A stretch of 64,000 bases of DNA from Salinimonas chungwhensis DSM 16280. GTDB lineage: Bacteria; Pseudomonadota; Gammaproteobacteria; Enterobacterales; Alteromonadaceae. Below, one piece after another: positions 57,191 to 64,000 of the stretch. The translations under genes and the position numbers were made by a program. The notes under the pieces were generated by a model. That model made no database searches and was not told where the DNA came from. It worked only from the letters and a program-made list of their open reading frames with translations. Where the stretch lies: contig NZ_KB899377.1 of NCBI RefSeq assembly GCF_000378185.1, positions 465,881 through 529,880 on the forward strand. Direction: 5' to 3'. Each line of letters begins with the position of its first letter. The first letter of the stretch is position 1.

Positions 57191-57427
57191 TCAATAGTAA
57201 ACTTTGTTAGCTGAAGCCAGTTATGGTTTATGTAACTCCACATCCATTTTGTTGCCGGATAAACAGGCCGCAAAATGGTTTACCTGGCAAGGGGAGAAAG
57301 CAGATCGTATGCATAAGAATAAAGCGCTATGGAGTAAGACATCAACACGAAGGCAGTGGACGCAATAGAGCAGTATCTTTATCGCGAAACACGTTATAAT
57401 GGCAGATAAATGTAAATAGGAACTCAT

Positions 57428-57874
57428 ATGAAAGTTTGTGGTGTAGATTTAAAAGGTAACGAAGCAACGGTTTGTCTGGTGTCTCTGGTAGATGGTTTGT
57501 TTCATATTTCCGACTGCCGTACACGCCGGTTGACGTTAGCCGATACCAGTGCAAAAGGGCTCAAAAACTTTCAAAGTACTTTCGCTAAACTCGTCGCTGA
57601 CTACAAAATTGATGCTGTGATAATTCGGCAGCGCCAGAGTAAGGGTAAATTTGCAGGCAGTGCTATTGGCTTTAAACTGGAGGCGGCAATCGAACTAATT
57701 GAAGGGTTAGAGGTTGTTGTGTTTAACCCTACGGATATTAAAGAATCTTTACGCAGGAACCCAATCCCAGTACCTTTTTCAGACACTGGTTTAAAGCAGT
57801 TTCAAGAGACAGCCTTTACTACCGCTTATGCATGGTTGATGAAACGTGACAGCCCATCGCAAAAGACCAGCTAA
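57428..57874 (+). CDS. DUF3010 family protein
   Basis: A 148-aa cytoplasmic protein beginning MKVCGVDLKGNEATVCLV, an RNase H-like strand pattern, with RRLTLADTS and VIIRQRQSKGKFAGSAIGFKLEAAI as family-like segments. DUF3010 occurs in many marine Gammaproteobacteria; its role is unknown to me. It is the only plus-strand gene in the cassette half. AGGAA precedes the ATG, and the C-terminus (RDSPSQKTS) is short. Confidence 0.82.
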   Translation: MKVCGVDLKGNEATVCLVSLVDGLFHISDCRTRRLTLADTSAKGLKNFQSTFAKLVADYKIDAVIIRQRQSKGKFAGSAIGFKLEAAIELIEGLEVVVFNPTDIKESLRRNPIPVPFSDTGLKQFQETAFTTAYAWLMKRDSPSQKTS

Positions 57875-57989
57875 CCTCTGGCAACTATGGTTTGTGGGTA
57901 ACGAGGCAAAGCATGTTACCGCTGCAAAAGTAAGCTGCCTTTGCCAACACTATGAAACTGCCCAAAATTTTCAGGTTACCTCCTCAAGC

Positions 57990-58066
57990 ATAACGGTCTG
58001 CGCTACGGGCAAAAATACGCAGGCTACAATGGCGAGCGAAGCAACGGCCTAATGCCTTTGTTGTAT
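57990..58066 (-). repeat. attC-like element
   Basis: ATAACGG (57990) to GTTGTAT (58060-58066), interior GGCGAGCGAAGCAACGGCC. The stop codon of the gene at 58049 lies within it. Confidence 0.4.
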
Positions 58067-58417
58067 GCCACCGTCGCAAATAACGTCTTGTTCAGTAATT
58101 TGTATTAACACGCGCTTGTGAATTTCATTGTTGGTGACGTATCCGCACGTTCCCGAGCGAACAACACCATCCAGGTTAGTAATATCGTACTTGTAAAAAC
58201 CATCAGTTTGCTGCAAAGAATAGTGAATAGTATTTTGGTGTCGCCTGAGGACGCTACCAAAATCTAATCCGGAGTCAGGCAATATAATCTTTATAGACTG
58301 AATATCAGCGTTTGTTTTGTTGATTACGGTCACGCTCGGTAATATGAAAAACCCAGCATAGTAAATAGCCGCCACACAGATCCCTATAATCAGAGGCCAT
58401 TTTACCAGTGATTTCAT
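58049..58417 (-). CDS. Hypothetical membrane-anchored protein
   Basis: A 122-aa protein: one N-terminal helix (LIIGICVAAIYYAGFFIL), then a beta-rich domain outside the cytoplasm with SIKIILPDSGLDFG and SGTCGYVTNNEIH, perhaps a disulfide with the later Cys (DVICDGG). AAAGGAA precedes the ATG at 58417. Not recognised. It ends inside the attC-like element. Confidence 0.6.
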   Translation of the reverse strand: MKSLVKWPLIIGICVAAIYYAGFFILPSVTVINKTNADIQSIKIILPDSGLDFGSVLRRHQNTIHYSLQQTDGFYKYDITNLDGVVRSGTCGYVTNNEIHKRVLIQITEQDVICDGGIQQRH

Positions 58418-58433
58418 TGTATTCCTTTTAACG

Positions 58434-58500
58434 TATAACCCAAAGCACAACAACATGAACGTCCCGCGCTGATGTTGATGCGAATTATTATATGCTTCGC
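58434..58500 (-). repeat. Possible degenerate attC
   Basis: ATAACCC at 58435 and an ATTATATGC end near 58490, with AACGTCCCGCGCT inside. The fit to the better elements is weak. Confidence 0.25.
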
Positions 58501-58526
58501 TCGCGCTCGCACATATCTACTATACG

Positions 58527-58676
58527 CTATACGCTCTTTTTAGTGCTATCGAGAGCGGCTCGTTTAAGGCAGGATAAACCCCAGAAAAACAGGCCAGTAC
58601 CAGCCCCGGAAAAAAATAAGAATAATGCAATACCAAGAGGGGAGCCCCACCCCAAAATACCATATACGTGTTCCAT
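58527..58676 (-). CDS. Very small membrane protein
   Basis: A 49-aa protein (MEHVYGILGWGSPLG...) with one or two helices (GIALFLFFSGAGTGLFFWGL) and a basic tail (LKRAALDSTKKSV). TGGAG lies 6 bases before the ATG. The Shine-Dalgarno and its own slot between attC-like sites support a real cassette gene. Confidence 0.6.
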   Translation of the reverse strand: MEHVYGILGWGSPLGIALFLFFSGAGTGLFFWGLSCLKRAALDSTKKSV

Positions 58677-58853
58677 GATTTCTCCATTTATTAGTAGTAC
58701 TATTTGCGTAGCCCAGACGTTAATTACTAAGTATAAATCTGCTTGTGAAAAACATGGGAAGTATCAATAAATAAATTAACCGTCACTCGGTCTGAACGGC
58801 ACATGGGATTTAGCTAAGGGATAAATACACAGTGTTTGGATAGGGAAGCAGCG

Positions 58854-59216
58854 CTATGTATTTTTCCTCTTTGATCGCTTTGTCAGGTGCATGATAATCC
58901 AGGCAATAGCGGCTACTACAAGCATGAATGCTAGTTGATACAATGGCATAACAGCATAAATAAGGCCGGCCTGTCCGTCTTGGCCCGAATATGTATATGC
59001 AGAGTAGTAAGGTACTAAAGCCAGCAGACCCGAAAACAAACCAGCATATGATACAATCATATTAAGCTTTGTGTTTTTTGCGTTAACCAAAACCAATAAA
59101 ATAGTCAGCAAGAGTGGTGCCGCAATATAGACCTGGAAAAAGCTTAACCCGGCACCCGACATTCTAATAGTTGCCAGAATAAGTACGAGTGAGAGCAACA
59201 TAATTAACTTTTTCAT
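58854..59216 (-). CDS. Hypothetical membrane protein
   Basis: A 120-aa protein with four helices (LIMLLSLVLILATIRM, FFQVYIAAPLLLTILLVLV, MIVSYAGLFSGLLALVPYY, LYQLAFMLVVAAIAWIIMHL) and a basic end (TKRSKRKNT). AAAGGAG is 8 bases before the ATG at 59216; two upstream in-frame ATGs overlap it. Not recognised. Confidence 0.65.
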   Translation of the reverse strand: MKKLIMLLSLVLILATIRMSGAGLSFFQVYIAAPLLLTILLVLVNAKNTKLNMIVSYAGLFSGLLALVPYYSAYTYSGQDGQAGLIYAVMPLYQLAFMLVVAAIAWIIMHLTKRSKRKNT

Positions 59217-59250
59217 ATACGAGACTCCTTTCATGTACCTGACTACCTGC

Positions 59251-59351
59251 ATAACGGGTAAATTTATTAGGCTATAATACCCAGCAGAGCGGGTGAGCCT
59301 GCGTGTATTTGGCCTGACGACCGAAGGAGCGAGGTTGGCGCTATGTTATGT
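59251..59351 (-). repeat. attC-like cassette site
   Basis: ATAACGGG (59251) to GTTATGT (59345-59351). The interior has GGCTATAATACCCAGCAGAGCGGG-like arms similar to the site at 60.6 kb. Confidence 0.6.
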
Positions 59352-59498
59352 GCGCGATTTTTCAGAGCCACAGACTAAGCGCTCCTTTCCCCAGTAATAG
59401 ATGTTATTTACCGCGACGAATGTCCCAGACACTATACCAGTGACAGGAACGAGTAGGTACCCCCGATTGTATAAAACGTTCCAGCGCCACTGTGTAAA
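59346..59498 (-). pseudogene. Cassette gene remnant lacking a start
   Basis: An open frame of 50 codons with GYLLVPVTGIVSGTFVAVNN as a membrane helix and YYWGKERLVCGSEKSRT as a tail. Its TAA stop lies in the attC core as in intact cassettes. No start codon occurs before an upstream TGA, so the 5' end is broken. Confidence 0.4.
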
Positions 59499-59650
59499 TC
59501 AACTATTTTTAGTGTTTAACCATCACATGATATTTCGCATTTATTTATCTTCGCGTGATCTGTTTGGGGTACAGCAAAAAAGCCGCTAAAAAAATAAAAC
59601 AGGCCAGGGATAGGCTGTCATTTTCATTTTACTATTTTGTAATTGCTTGC

Positions 59651-59707
59651 GTTAACCTGAAAGCGCATAAGGCCCTAATTTGGCGGCGCAAAAATTTATT
59701 GTTAGCT
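59651..59707 (-). repeat. Short attC-like site
   Basis: GTTAACC (59651) to GTTAGCT (59701-59707), 57 bp, with GGCCCTAATTTGGCGGC inside. The CCTAATTTGGCGG block is shared with the site at 60.6 kb. Confidence 0.5.
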
Positions 59708-59714
59708 GACACAC

Positions 59715-59993
59715 TCACCTCAATTTTTGTTTAAATTTGCGAGGCATAACAGCGTAAATAATCGAACAAATAGCAATTACATAAAATGAATGAAAAAAGA
59801 TACCCACTACATTCAAAGCATCTGGTTCACACTGGGTTTTTAGGACAGAGCAAAAAACGAACTCAACTATAAATGATGACAGTATTCCTAATCCCACAAT
59901 AGTCATATAACTGGTTAGCGGTTTGAGCTTTAACCTCGCAACGATCAGTAAGATAACGATTACTGGAAATCCTAAAACAAACGCAGTTTGCAT
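59715..59993 (-). CDS. Small hypothetical membrane protein
   Basis: A 92-aa protein with three helices (TAFVLGFPVIVILLIVARL, YMTIVGLGILSSFIVEFVF, VVGIFFHSFYVIAICSIIYAV) and a basic tail. AGAGGGA precedes the ATG. It lies between two attC-like sites, as a one-gene cassette. Not recognised. Confidence 0.65.
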   Translation of the reverse strand: MQTAFVLGFPVIVILLIVARLKLKPLTSYMTIVGLGILSSFIVEFVFCSVLKTQCEPDALNVVGIFFHSFYVIAICSIIYAVMPRKFKQKLR

Positions 59994-60031
59994 AAATCCC
60001 TCTATGGTTGGTTCTAGCAGCTAATTTTGCA

Positions 60032-60121
60032 ATAACGGGCGCAGATATAGGGGGCACAATAGCGAAGCCCCTGCTTGTATGCGTCCCAGCGAACGCAATG
60101 AGTGAGTTTATTGAGTTATTA
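60032..60121 (-). repeat. attC cassette site
   Basis: ATAACGGGCGC (60032) to GTTATTA (60115-60121). The GGGGGC...GCCCC arms and the GCGTCCCAGCGAACGCA core are shared with sites at 61.4, 62.5, 63.1 and 63.5 kb. Confidence 0.75.
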
Positions 60122-60129
60122 TACCGCTC

Positions 60130-60543
60130 TTAAAACGTCCATACGTATCCTGCTTGAAATAGCAGTTGCGGGCTTGAATAATCTCCCGAACCAACAGAAA
60201 TGCCGGGCTCAATAAAAAAGCCGCCCCAAGAAAATGTTGCAGATGCACCCACGTACGTCCATTCGTCTACAAAATCATTTGAGTCCTCTAAACGAGAATA
60301 GCCCGCTAATACCTGTGCGCTTGAAAAAGCGCCTTCACGCTCAATAAACCTGTAACCGAGTTCGACACCACTGTATGAGTCGCCCCAATAACCGGCAGCC
60401 ACCTGAATAGGAATGTCAGCGACTTCACCTTTGTAAACAAAGTTGGCTGCGGCAGGAGTGCCAATGGATAATCCAAATTGGTCATCAGCAATTACTGGAC
60501 TAGAGAGAAGTGAGATTGATAAAGCAAGTAAGTATTTTTTCAT
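60130..60543 (-). CDS. Small outer-membrane barrel-like protein, cassette gene
   Basis: A 137-aa exported protein: signal peptide MKKYLLALSISLLSSPVIA, then strands such as NFVYKGEVADIPIQVAAGYW, VELGYRFIERE and FSWGGFFIEPGISVGSG, ending FQAGYVWTF with the barrel-type terminal Phe. AAAAGGAA precedes the ATG. A decayed paralogue lies at 52.6-52.9 kb. It fills a cassette between two attC sites. Function unknown. Confidence 0.72.
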   Translation of the reverse strand: MKKYLLALSISLLSSPVIADDQFGLSIGTPAAANFVYKGEVADIPIQVAAGYWGDSYSGVELGYRFIEREGAFSSAQVLAGYSRLEDSNDFVDEWTYVGASATFSWGGFFIEPGISVGSGDYSSPQLLFQAGYVWTF

Positions 60544-60590
60544 AATAATTCCTTTTACTGGATTAAAACTTGTTCAAAATAAGTTGAGGT

Positions 60591-60697
60591 ATAACGTCCT
60601 AATTTGGCGGGAAAAAACACGTGGGCTATAGTGCGCAGCAGAGCCCGCGTGATACTGTCCCAGGGAGCTTGCGACCGACTTAATGTGATTGTTAAAT
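60591..60697 (-). repeat. attC cassette site
   Basis: ATAACGTCC (60591) to GTTAAAT (60691-60697). Inside are GTGGGCTATAGTGCGCAGCA and GAGCCCGC arms and CTGTCCCAGGGAGC. The next gene's stop is in the right core. Confidence 0.7.
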
Positions 60698-61396
60698 GCC
60701 GCCTACTTTAACTTCGAAAAACTTAGTTTTTTCACTTAAGTGTTGATATACCCAAGGAGGATTAACAACATCAACGTTAGATACCCCAAGTGCAGCAAGC
60801 CCTTCAAGCGAGTAGTACCAGCCGACAAAATCTTCTTTCTCAACAAACTCATCGTATTTGGGAGATTGTCCAAGTGTTGTTATCTGTTGGTCCACACCAA
60901 TTTTTTCGAAGAACTTCCGCTCACGAACAATGGCTGACTTCATATATTTTTCAAGGTTCTGCTTCGTTGACTCCTGCTCCTCTTCAGGTAGACCTTTAAT
61001 AAACGAAGTTATTTCTTTCTCCATTCCGGTAGTACCGCCATGGAAACCGATGACTGCATGATTCGATATCCTGTGGTGGTTTGCTGCAGAAAAAACGTAG
61101 TTGGCGCATGATGAAAGACAATAATCATTTACCTCAACCTTCAAATGATAGTCATAAACAAGAACACCAAGTTCCATACCGTGATTAATTTCGCCACCTT
61201 TAGAAGTTATAGACAGCCATTCAACTTTATTCTCACCATTTTTCAGAAGGGAAAGAAGTTTCTGGTTTGCTGACGGTGATAACTCACCGCGATAAACTAC
61301 AGTGTTTTCATGCAAATCGACTGATGTTTCACTACTTTGTGCTGATACGCACGATAGAGGAATAATTAAAATGAAAGACCATAAAAGTTTAAACAT
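60692..61396 (-). CDS. ClpP/crotonase-like periplasmic protein (COG3904 type)
   Basis: A 234-aa exported protein: signal peptide MFKLLWSFILIIPLSCVSAQ, then a Clp-like fold. WLSITSKGGEINHGMELG is the oxyanion-type segment, VEVNDYCLSSCANYVFSAA holds the probable nucleophilic Ser between two Cys, and HAVIGFHGG the likely His. Proteolysis is inferred, not shown. The start is chosen for the signal peptide. It is one of the larger cassette genes, and its stop lies in the attC. Confidence 0.78.
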   Translation of the reverse strand: MFKLLWSFILIIPLSCVSAQSSETSVDLHENTVVYRGELSPSANQKLLSLLKNGENKVEWLSITSKGGEINHGMELGVLVYDYHLKVEVNDYCLSSCANYVFSAANHHRISNHAVIGFHGGTTGMEKEITSFIKGLPEEEQESTKQNLEKYMKSAIVRERKFFEKIGVDQQITTLGQSPKYDEFVEKEDFVGWYYSLEGLAALGVSNVDVVNPPWVYQHLSEKTKFFEVKVGGI

Positions 61397-61414
61397 GCTG
61401 ATTCCTTGTGGCAT

Positions 61415-61520
61415 TTAACTTTTAAATAAGGGGCGCAGGCATGTGGGGCATAATGGCGAAGCCGCGCACATGTTTGCGTTCCAGCGAGCGACAGCGAGAG
61501 CCATAATTTGTTTGTTATGT
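61415..61520 (-). repeat. attC cassette site
   Basis: TTAACTTTTAAATAAGGGGCGC (61415) to GTTATGT (61514-61520). GTGGGGCATAATGGCGAAGC and GCGTTCCAGCGAGCGACAGC are nearly identical to the sites at 62.5 and 63.5 kb. Confidence 0.8.
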
Positions 61521-61844
61521 TTCATCGCCTTTTAAACCACTAAGCTCTTCTTCGATCTTTTGCAATGTTTGATATTGCTTTTCCCTATATTTTTCTGCGG
61601 CTTCTTCCATACCAGAATGACTTAAGTTTTCTCTTTGAACAGTGCCATCAATTAATGCCTTTTCAAACACACTAACTTGGCTTTTATATTCATTGAGTAA
61701 AGCAATCAAAGCAGAAACTCGTATACTTTTTTCGCTAAATTCATTTTGTTTGATAGCTAGCTTTCTAGTACGAACCAGCGAGACGCTTGAAATTACCACG
61801 GCTAAAACAGCGATCAGCGTGCTGAAAATTTCATAGGATGTCAT
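61515..61844 (-). CDS. Small membrane-anchored coiled-coil protein
   Basis: A 109-aa protein: one N-terminal helix (IFSTLIAVLAVVISSVSLV), then about 85 charged residues with heptad character (KYREKQYQTLQKIEEELSGL). AAGGAGG precedes the ATG. It starts MTSYEIFSTL like many small phage- or cassette-borne proteins. Function unknown. The stop is within the attC. Confidence 0.65.
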   Translation of the reverse strand: MTSYEIFSTLIAVLAVVISSVSLVRTRKLAIKQNEFSEKSIRVSALIALLNEYKSQVSVFEKALIDGTVQRENLSHSGMEEAAEKYREKQYQTLQKIEEELSGLKGDET

Positions 61845-61854
61845 TCATTCCTCC

Positions 61855-61914
61855 TTGAAACATAGCACCCACTGTCCCAGCGAGCCTGCGAGCGGCTTAA
61901 TGTGATTGTTAGCT
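61855..61914 (-). repeat. attC site with degenerate left end
   Basis: Only the right part is clear: ACTGTCCCAGCGAGCCTGCG, GGCTTAATGTGATT and the core GTTAGCT (61908-61914). The left TAAC end is missing. Confidence 0.5.
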
Positions 61915-61922
61915 GCCACCTA

Positions 61923-62186
61923 TTAGTAGTGGTAACGACATGAGATAACGGTAATTGCGTTATCTTCCACGGTATATACCAAACGGTTGGTGTCATCTAT
62001 TCTTCGGGACCAGAAACCTGAAAGATTTTCTTTAAGAGGTTCCGGCTTTCCAATTCCGTCAAATGGAGAGCGCTTAACATCGGAAATTAACTTATTAATT
62101 CGTTTCAAGGTTTTCTTGTCTTGAGTCTGCCAAAAGACATAACTATTCCAAGCTTCATCAGTCCATGATAATAACCTGTTACTCAT
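61923..62186 (-). CDS. yoeB: Toxin YoeB (RelE superfamily mRNA interferase)
   Basis: An 87-aa ribosome-dependent mRNA endonuclease. LLSWTDEAWNSYVFWQ, NKLISDVKRSPFDGIGKPEPLK, GFWSRRIDDTNRLVY and the C-terminal SCRYHY closely match YoeB, including the Arg, Glu and terminal His-Tyr residues of the active site. It overlaps the antitoxin gene by 8 bases. The longer frame to 62231 is rejected. Toxin-antitoxin pairs help stabilise cassette arrays. Confidence 0.95.
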   Translation of the reverse strand: MSNRLLSWTDEAWNSYVFWQTQDKKTLKRINKLISDVKRSPFDGIGKPEPLKENLSGFWSRRIDDTNRLVYTVEDNAITVISCRYHY

Positions 62187-62433
62187 CAATAAGTTCTCGC
62201 TGGGTCGTTTTTGCCGCTTTAAACTGTGCAATTGAACGATTTAAGTGTTCAGCGTTCGCTGGGGAACGAAGTAGATGAACAGTTTCCATAAGGCTGTTGT
62301 AGTAATCCAATGACATTACAACGGCATCTTCAGAGTCACGACGAGTGATTACTGTAGTATCTGCATCGTTGATGACGTTGTCCAAAACGGCTTTTAGACC
62401 ATTTCGTGCTTCGGTAAAGGAGACTATTCTCAT
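62179..62433 (-). CDS. yefM: Antitoxin YefM (Phd/YefM family)
   Basis: An 84-aa antitoxin: MRIVSFTEARNGLKAVLDNV is the DNA-binding Phd/YefM start, TVITRRDSEDAVVMSLDYYNSLMET the core strand-helix, and the acidic tail wraps YoeB. It likely represses its own operon. GAGGTG precedes the ATG at 62433. The pair sits in one cassette between attC-like sites, with its own promoter presumably near 62450. Confidence 0.95.
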   Translation of the reverse strand: MRIVSFTEARNGLKAVLDNVINDADTTVITRRDSEDAVVMSLDYYNSLMETVHLLRSPANAEHLNRSIAQFKAAKTTQRELIDE

Positions 62434-62522
62434 TTTGCACCTCACTTGTACATTATATGGAACAAGTTTAGATCGAAAATGAGCACCTGTACAGCATGTT
62501 GTGCATTAGTGCGCTGTGGCAG

Positions 62523-62628
62523 CTAACTTCCAAATATGGGGCGCAAACACGTGTGCAATAATGGCGAAGCCACGCACGTGTTTGCGTCCCAACGAGCGAC
62601 AGCGAGTGTCATAATTTGCTTGTTAGAA
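62523..62628 (-). repeat. attC cassette site
   Basis: CTAACTTCC (62523) to GTTAGAA (62622-62628). GTGTGCAATAATGGCGAAGC and GCGTCCCAACGAGCGACAGC form the interior, with long complementary arms CACGTG. The next gene's frame runs through it. Confidence 0.8.
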
Positions 62629-63077
62629 GCCGCACGCCGTTGTTCCCTACGAGGATCATGTGGATTTACATTACCACCAAATGTTTGTTTATACACCTTG
62701 CCTAAATCTGAAGTAATTTCCAACGTTACTAGGTAAGGTGAGCCCAGAGCTGATCGCCAATAGTCATACTGCTTTTGATATTGCTCATTAAAACTAAAAA
62801 TAACATTGGCTGACTTAAGCCATGATGAGGGAATTTTATGAGAATTCAGCATTTTAATAAGCAATTCGCGCATGCTTTTAGCAAATGGTTCAAGGCAATT
62901 TTTAACACCGCTATGTTCTACTTCTAACAGATTGATTGAGATAGAAGAGATGCTTTCTTGCTCAGCAATTAAGCATAGTTGCCCTATAGCCCAGTAACCA
63001 AGGTGATCGTTATTGCGGTTATTTAGCATATGAGCAAAGTTTCTTACTATTCCCTTGAACTCTGAACGACGAGCCAT
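62523..63077 (-). CDS. Hypothetical cassette protein reading into attC
   Basis: A 184-aa soluble protein (MARRSEFKGIVRNFAHMLNN...). No family recognised; helical and mixed charge in the first 150 residues. The last 34 residues or so are translated from the attC element itself and end at its far core. In other cassettes the stop lies at the near core, so this gene has lost its normal stop or uses the attC as a tail. The Shine-Dalgarno is weak (AAGAAG). Confidence 0.6.
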   Translation of the reverse strand: MARRSEFKGIVRNFAHMLNNRNNDHLGYWAIGQLCLIAEQESISSISINLLEVEHSGVKNCLEPFAKSMRELLIKMLNSHKIPSSWLKSANVIFSFNEQYQKQYDYWRSALGSPYLVTLEITSDLGKVYKQTFGGNVNPHDPRREQRRAASNKQIMTLAVARWDANTCVASPLLHTCLRPIFGS

Positions 63078-63092
63078 GATTCTTCTTGGCTT

Positions 63093-63206
63093 CTAACACC
63101 CCACTAAGGGGCGATAACACATGGGCTAAAATTAGGAACGAAGTGACGCAGCCCATGTGTTAGCGTCCCAGCGAGCAGCGCGAGCACCTTTAGTGTTTTG
63201 TTATGT
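63093..63206 (-). repeat. attC cassette site
   Basis: CTAACACCCC (63093) to GTTATGT (63200-63206). Long complementary arms ACACATGGGCT / AGCCCATGTGT flank the middle, with GCGTCCCAGCGAGC after them. Confidence 0.75.
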
Positions 63207-63272
63207 GACACTACCAAGAAAAGTAAGCAAACGTCTCTCTGTACGATGCCAGAGTTCTATAAATTGCGTATT

Positions 63273-63496
63273 TTAAACGTACTTTTTTAACAAAGACTTG
63301 GTACAAAAAAACAGGGCCAACCAAAATAGAACTAAAAATGCTTGGATAAAAAGTAGGACGAAAACAAATTCGTCATACAACCCGTTCGTAAGGAAAAAAA
63401 CAAAACAAAAATGTTTAAAATGGTAAACGCCCAGATAGCCCACCTAGCGTCTTTTACCAGTTGTCTTAAATCCTCTTCGACTTTTACATTTTGCAT
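63273..63496 (-). pseudogene. Two-helix membrane protein split by a T7 tract frameshift
   Basis: ATG 63496 opens MQNVKVEEDLRQLVKDARW and a first helix. At T-TTT-TTT (As at 63394-63400) the frame leads to a stop at 63332. One extra T, or a -1 shift on this tract, continues into a second helix (EFVFVLLFIQAFLVLFWLAL) and stops at 63273 after LLKKYV, about 74 aa in all. Either a mutated cassette or programmed slippage. Confidence 0.6.
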
Positions 63497-63510
63497 GAGC
63501 TTCCAGTCAC

Positions 63511-63616
63511 ATAACTTTTAAATAACGGGCGCAGGCACGTGGGGCATAATGGCGAAGCCGCCCCGCGTGTATGCGTCCCAGCTAACGCAGTGAGTGAGTT
63601 TATTGGGTTGTTATGT
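63511..63616 (-). repeat. attC cassette site
   Basis: ATAACTTTTAAATAACGGGCGC (63511) to GTTATGT (63610-63616). GTGGGGCATAATGGCGAAGC and GCGTCCCAGCTAACGCAG are inside. It is the right-most site seen. Confidence 0.8.
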
Positions 63617-63627
63617 ACGACACAAAA

Positions 63628-63744
63628 CTACCGTCTAAACTCATTCAAATCAAAATGGTTTGGAGGCGGGAATAGAAAAGCTAAAATCGTGTAAATAACT
63701 ATAGCGAACCCAAAAGAGAAAATACCAAATATTAGCCAACCGCG
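63628..63744 (-). pseudogene. 3' end of a membrane cassette gene cut by an IS30 element
   Basis: A frame of 38 codons or so, open to the IS end: GWLIFGIFSFGFAIVIYTIL is a membrane helix and PPNHFDLNEFRR the tail, with the stop at 63628 just beyond the attC core. The 5' part would lie on the other side of the insertion, outside the window. Confidence 0.6.
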
Positions 63745-64000
63745 AATTCAACTCCGAAGTGCACCACTCGCTAATTTAGGCAGCTTTGCGTAATTCATTG
63801 AATACCGTAACTGGCTGCCTGAAGCCGAGACACTTTCTCGGTCTGGCATTTAATGCACGTTCAACCTCATTAATTTGCCTATCTGTTATCGTCCGTAAAT
63901 CGGTGCCTTTCTTGATGTACTGGCGCAGCAAACCGTTGAAGTTTTCATTCAATCCGCGTTCCCAGGATGAATACGGGTTTGCGAAATAGATATCAGTTCT
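63745..64000 (-). mobile_element. IS30-family element, right-hand part only
   Basis: The edge of an insertion sequence that continues past the window. TCAACTCCGAAGTGCACC near 63748-63765 is the probable terminal inverted repeat, followed by the transposase 3' end. The exact boundary is approximate because the other end and target duplication are not visible. Confidence 0.7.
63776..64000 (-). CDS. IS30-family transposase, C-terminal part
   Basis: The last 74 codons of a DDE transposase; the 5' part is beyond base 64000. NPYSSWERGLNENFNGLLRQ contains the catalytic Glu and the neighbourhood conserved in IS30 members; KKGTDLRTITDRQINEVERA and LNARPRKCLGFRQPVTVF complete the typical C-terminus. 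The stop codon is 63776-63778. Confidence 0.93.
   Translation of the reverse strand, partial: RTDIYFANPYSSWERGLNENFNGLLRQYIKKGTDLRTITDRQINEVERALNARPRKCLGFRQPVTVFNELRKAA

Overview
The window reads as a Gammaproteobacterial chromosome, most likely a marine member of Alteromonadales (Alteromonadaceae-like). This rests on the housekeeping neighbourhood (purE-purK, tRNA-Thr, a YjeT-like gene just before purA, CnoX) and on the aquatic accessory content. The genus is an inference; no rRNA is present.

Region 1 (1-18.5 kb) is mainly core: the 3' part of a hybrid sensor kinase, purE/purK, tRNA-Thr(UGU), a PCu(A)C copper protein, Dps, a periplasmic sugar dehydrogenase, a one-CxxCH haem protein, sodC, an S9 peptidase, Mpo1-like and CnoX proteins, a class V aminotransferase-fold enzyme, yjeT-purA, an aldehyde dehydrogenase and a VOC protein.

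Region 2 (18.5-29.4 kb) is a coherent cell-wall salvage locus. It holds an exported NagZ-type GH3 glucosaminidase, an M14 carboxypeptidase, a FAD/4Fe-4S D-lactate dehydrogenase type protein, an exported NamZ-type exo-muramidase, MurQ, alanine racemase and an NhaC-family antiporter. MurQ releases D-lactate from MurNAc-6P, so the D-lactate dehydrogenase in the same operon fits as the next step. A 20-bp palindrome lies just upstream of murQ. No MurNAc kinase or importer is visible.

Region 3 (29.4-37.2 kb) has a ZIP transporter, a YitT protein and a long minus-strand run of small envelope proteins of unknown function.

Region 4 (37.7-57.2 kb) is a patchwork built around an 11-bp motif, AGTGACTGTCC. 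Motif blocks alternate in orientation: plus at 37.8-38.15, minus at 44.2-44.4, plus at 45.28, minus at 46.75-46.8, plus at 48.1, plus at 57.0-57.14. They bracket a GH31+GH13 glucan module, an RRM gene, an MFS gene and a REP-associated tyrosine transposase (RAYT) that sits between divergent copies. This looks like a RAYT with its cognate dispersed repeats.

Region 5 (about 52-63.7 kb) is a sedentary-integron-like gene cassette array. Nearly all genes are on the minus strand, most are small, and they are separated by 55-115-bp attC-like elements with TAAC/GTTA ends and a shared GCGTCCCAGCGA-type core. Cargo includes YefM/YoeB, a cupin, a ClpP-like periplasmic protein, a small barrel protein with a decayed second copy, and many small membrane proteins. 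Some cassettes are broken (frameshifts, missing 5' ends, one cut by an IS30-family element at the right edge). No integrase gene is in the window; it would be expected beyond the right edge.
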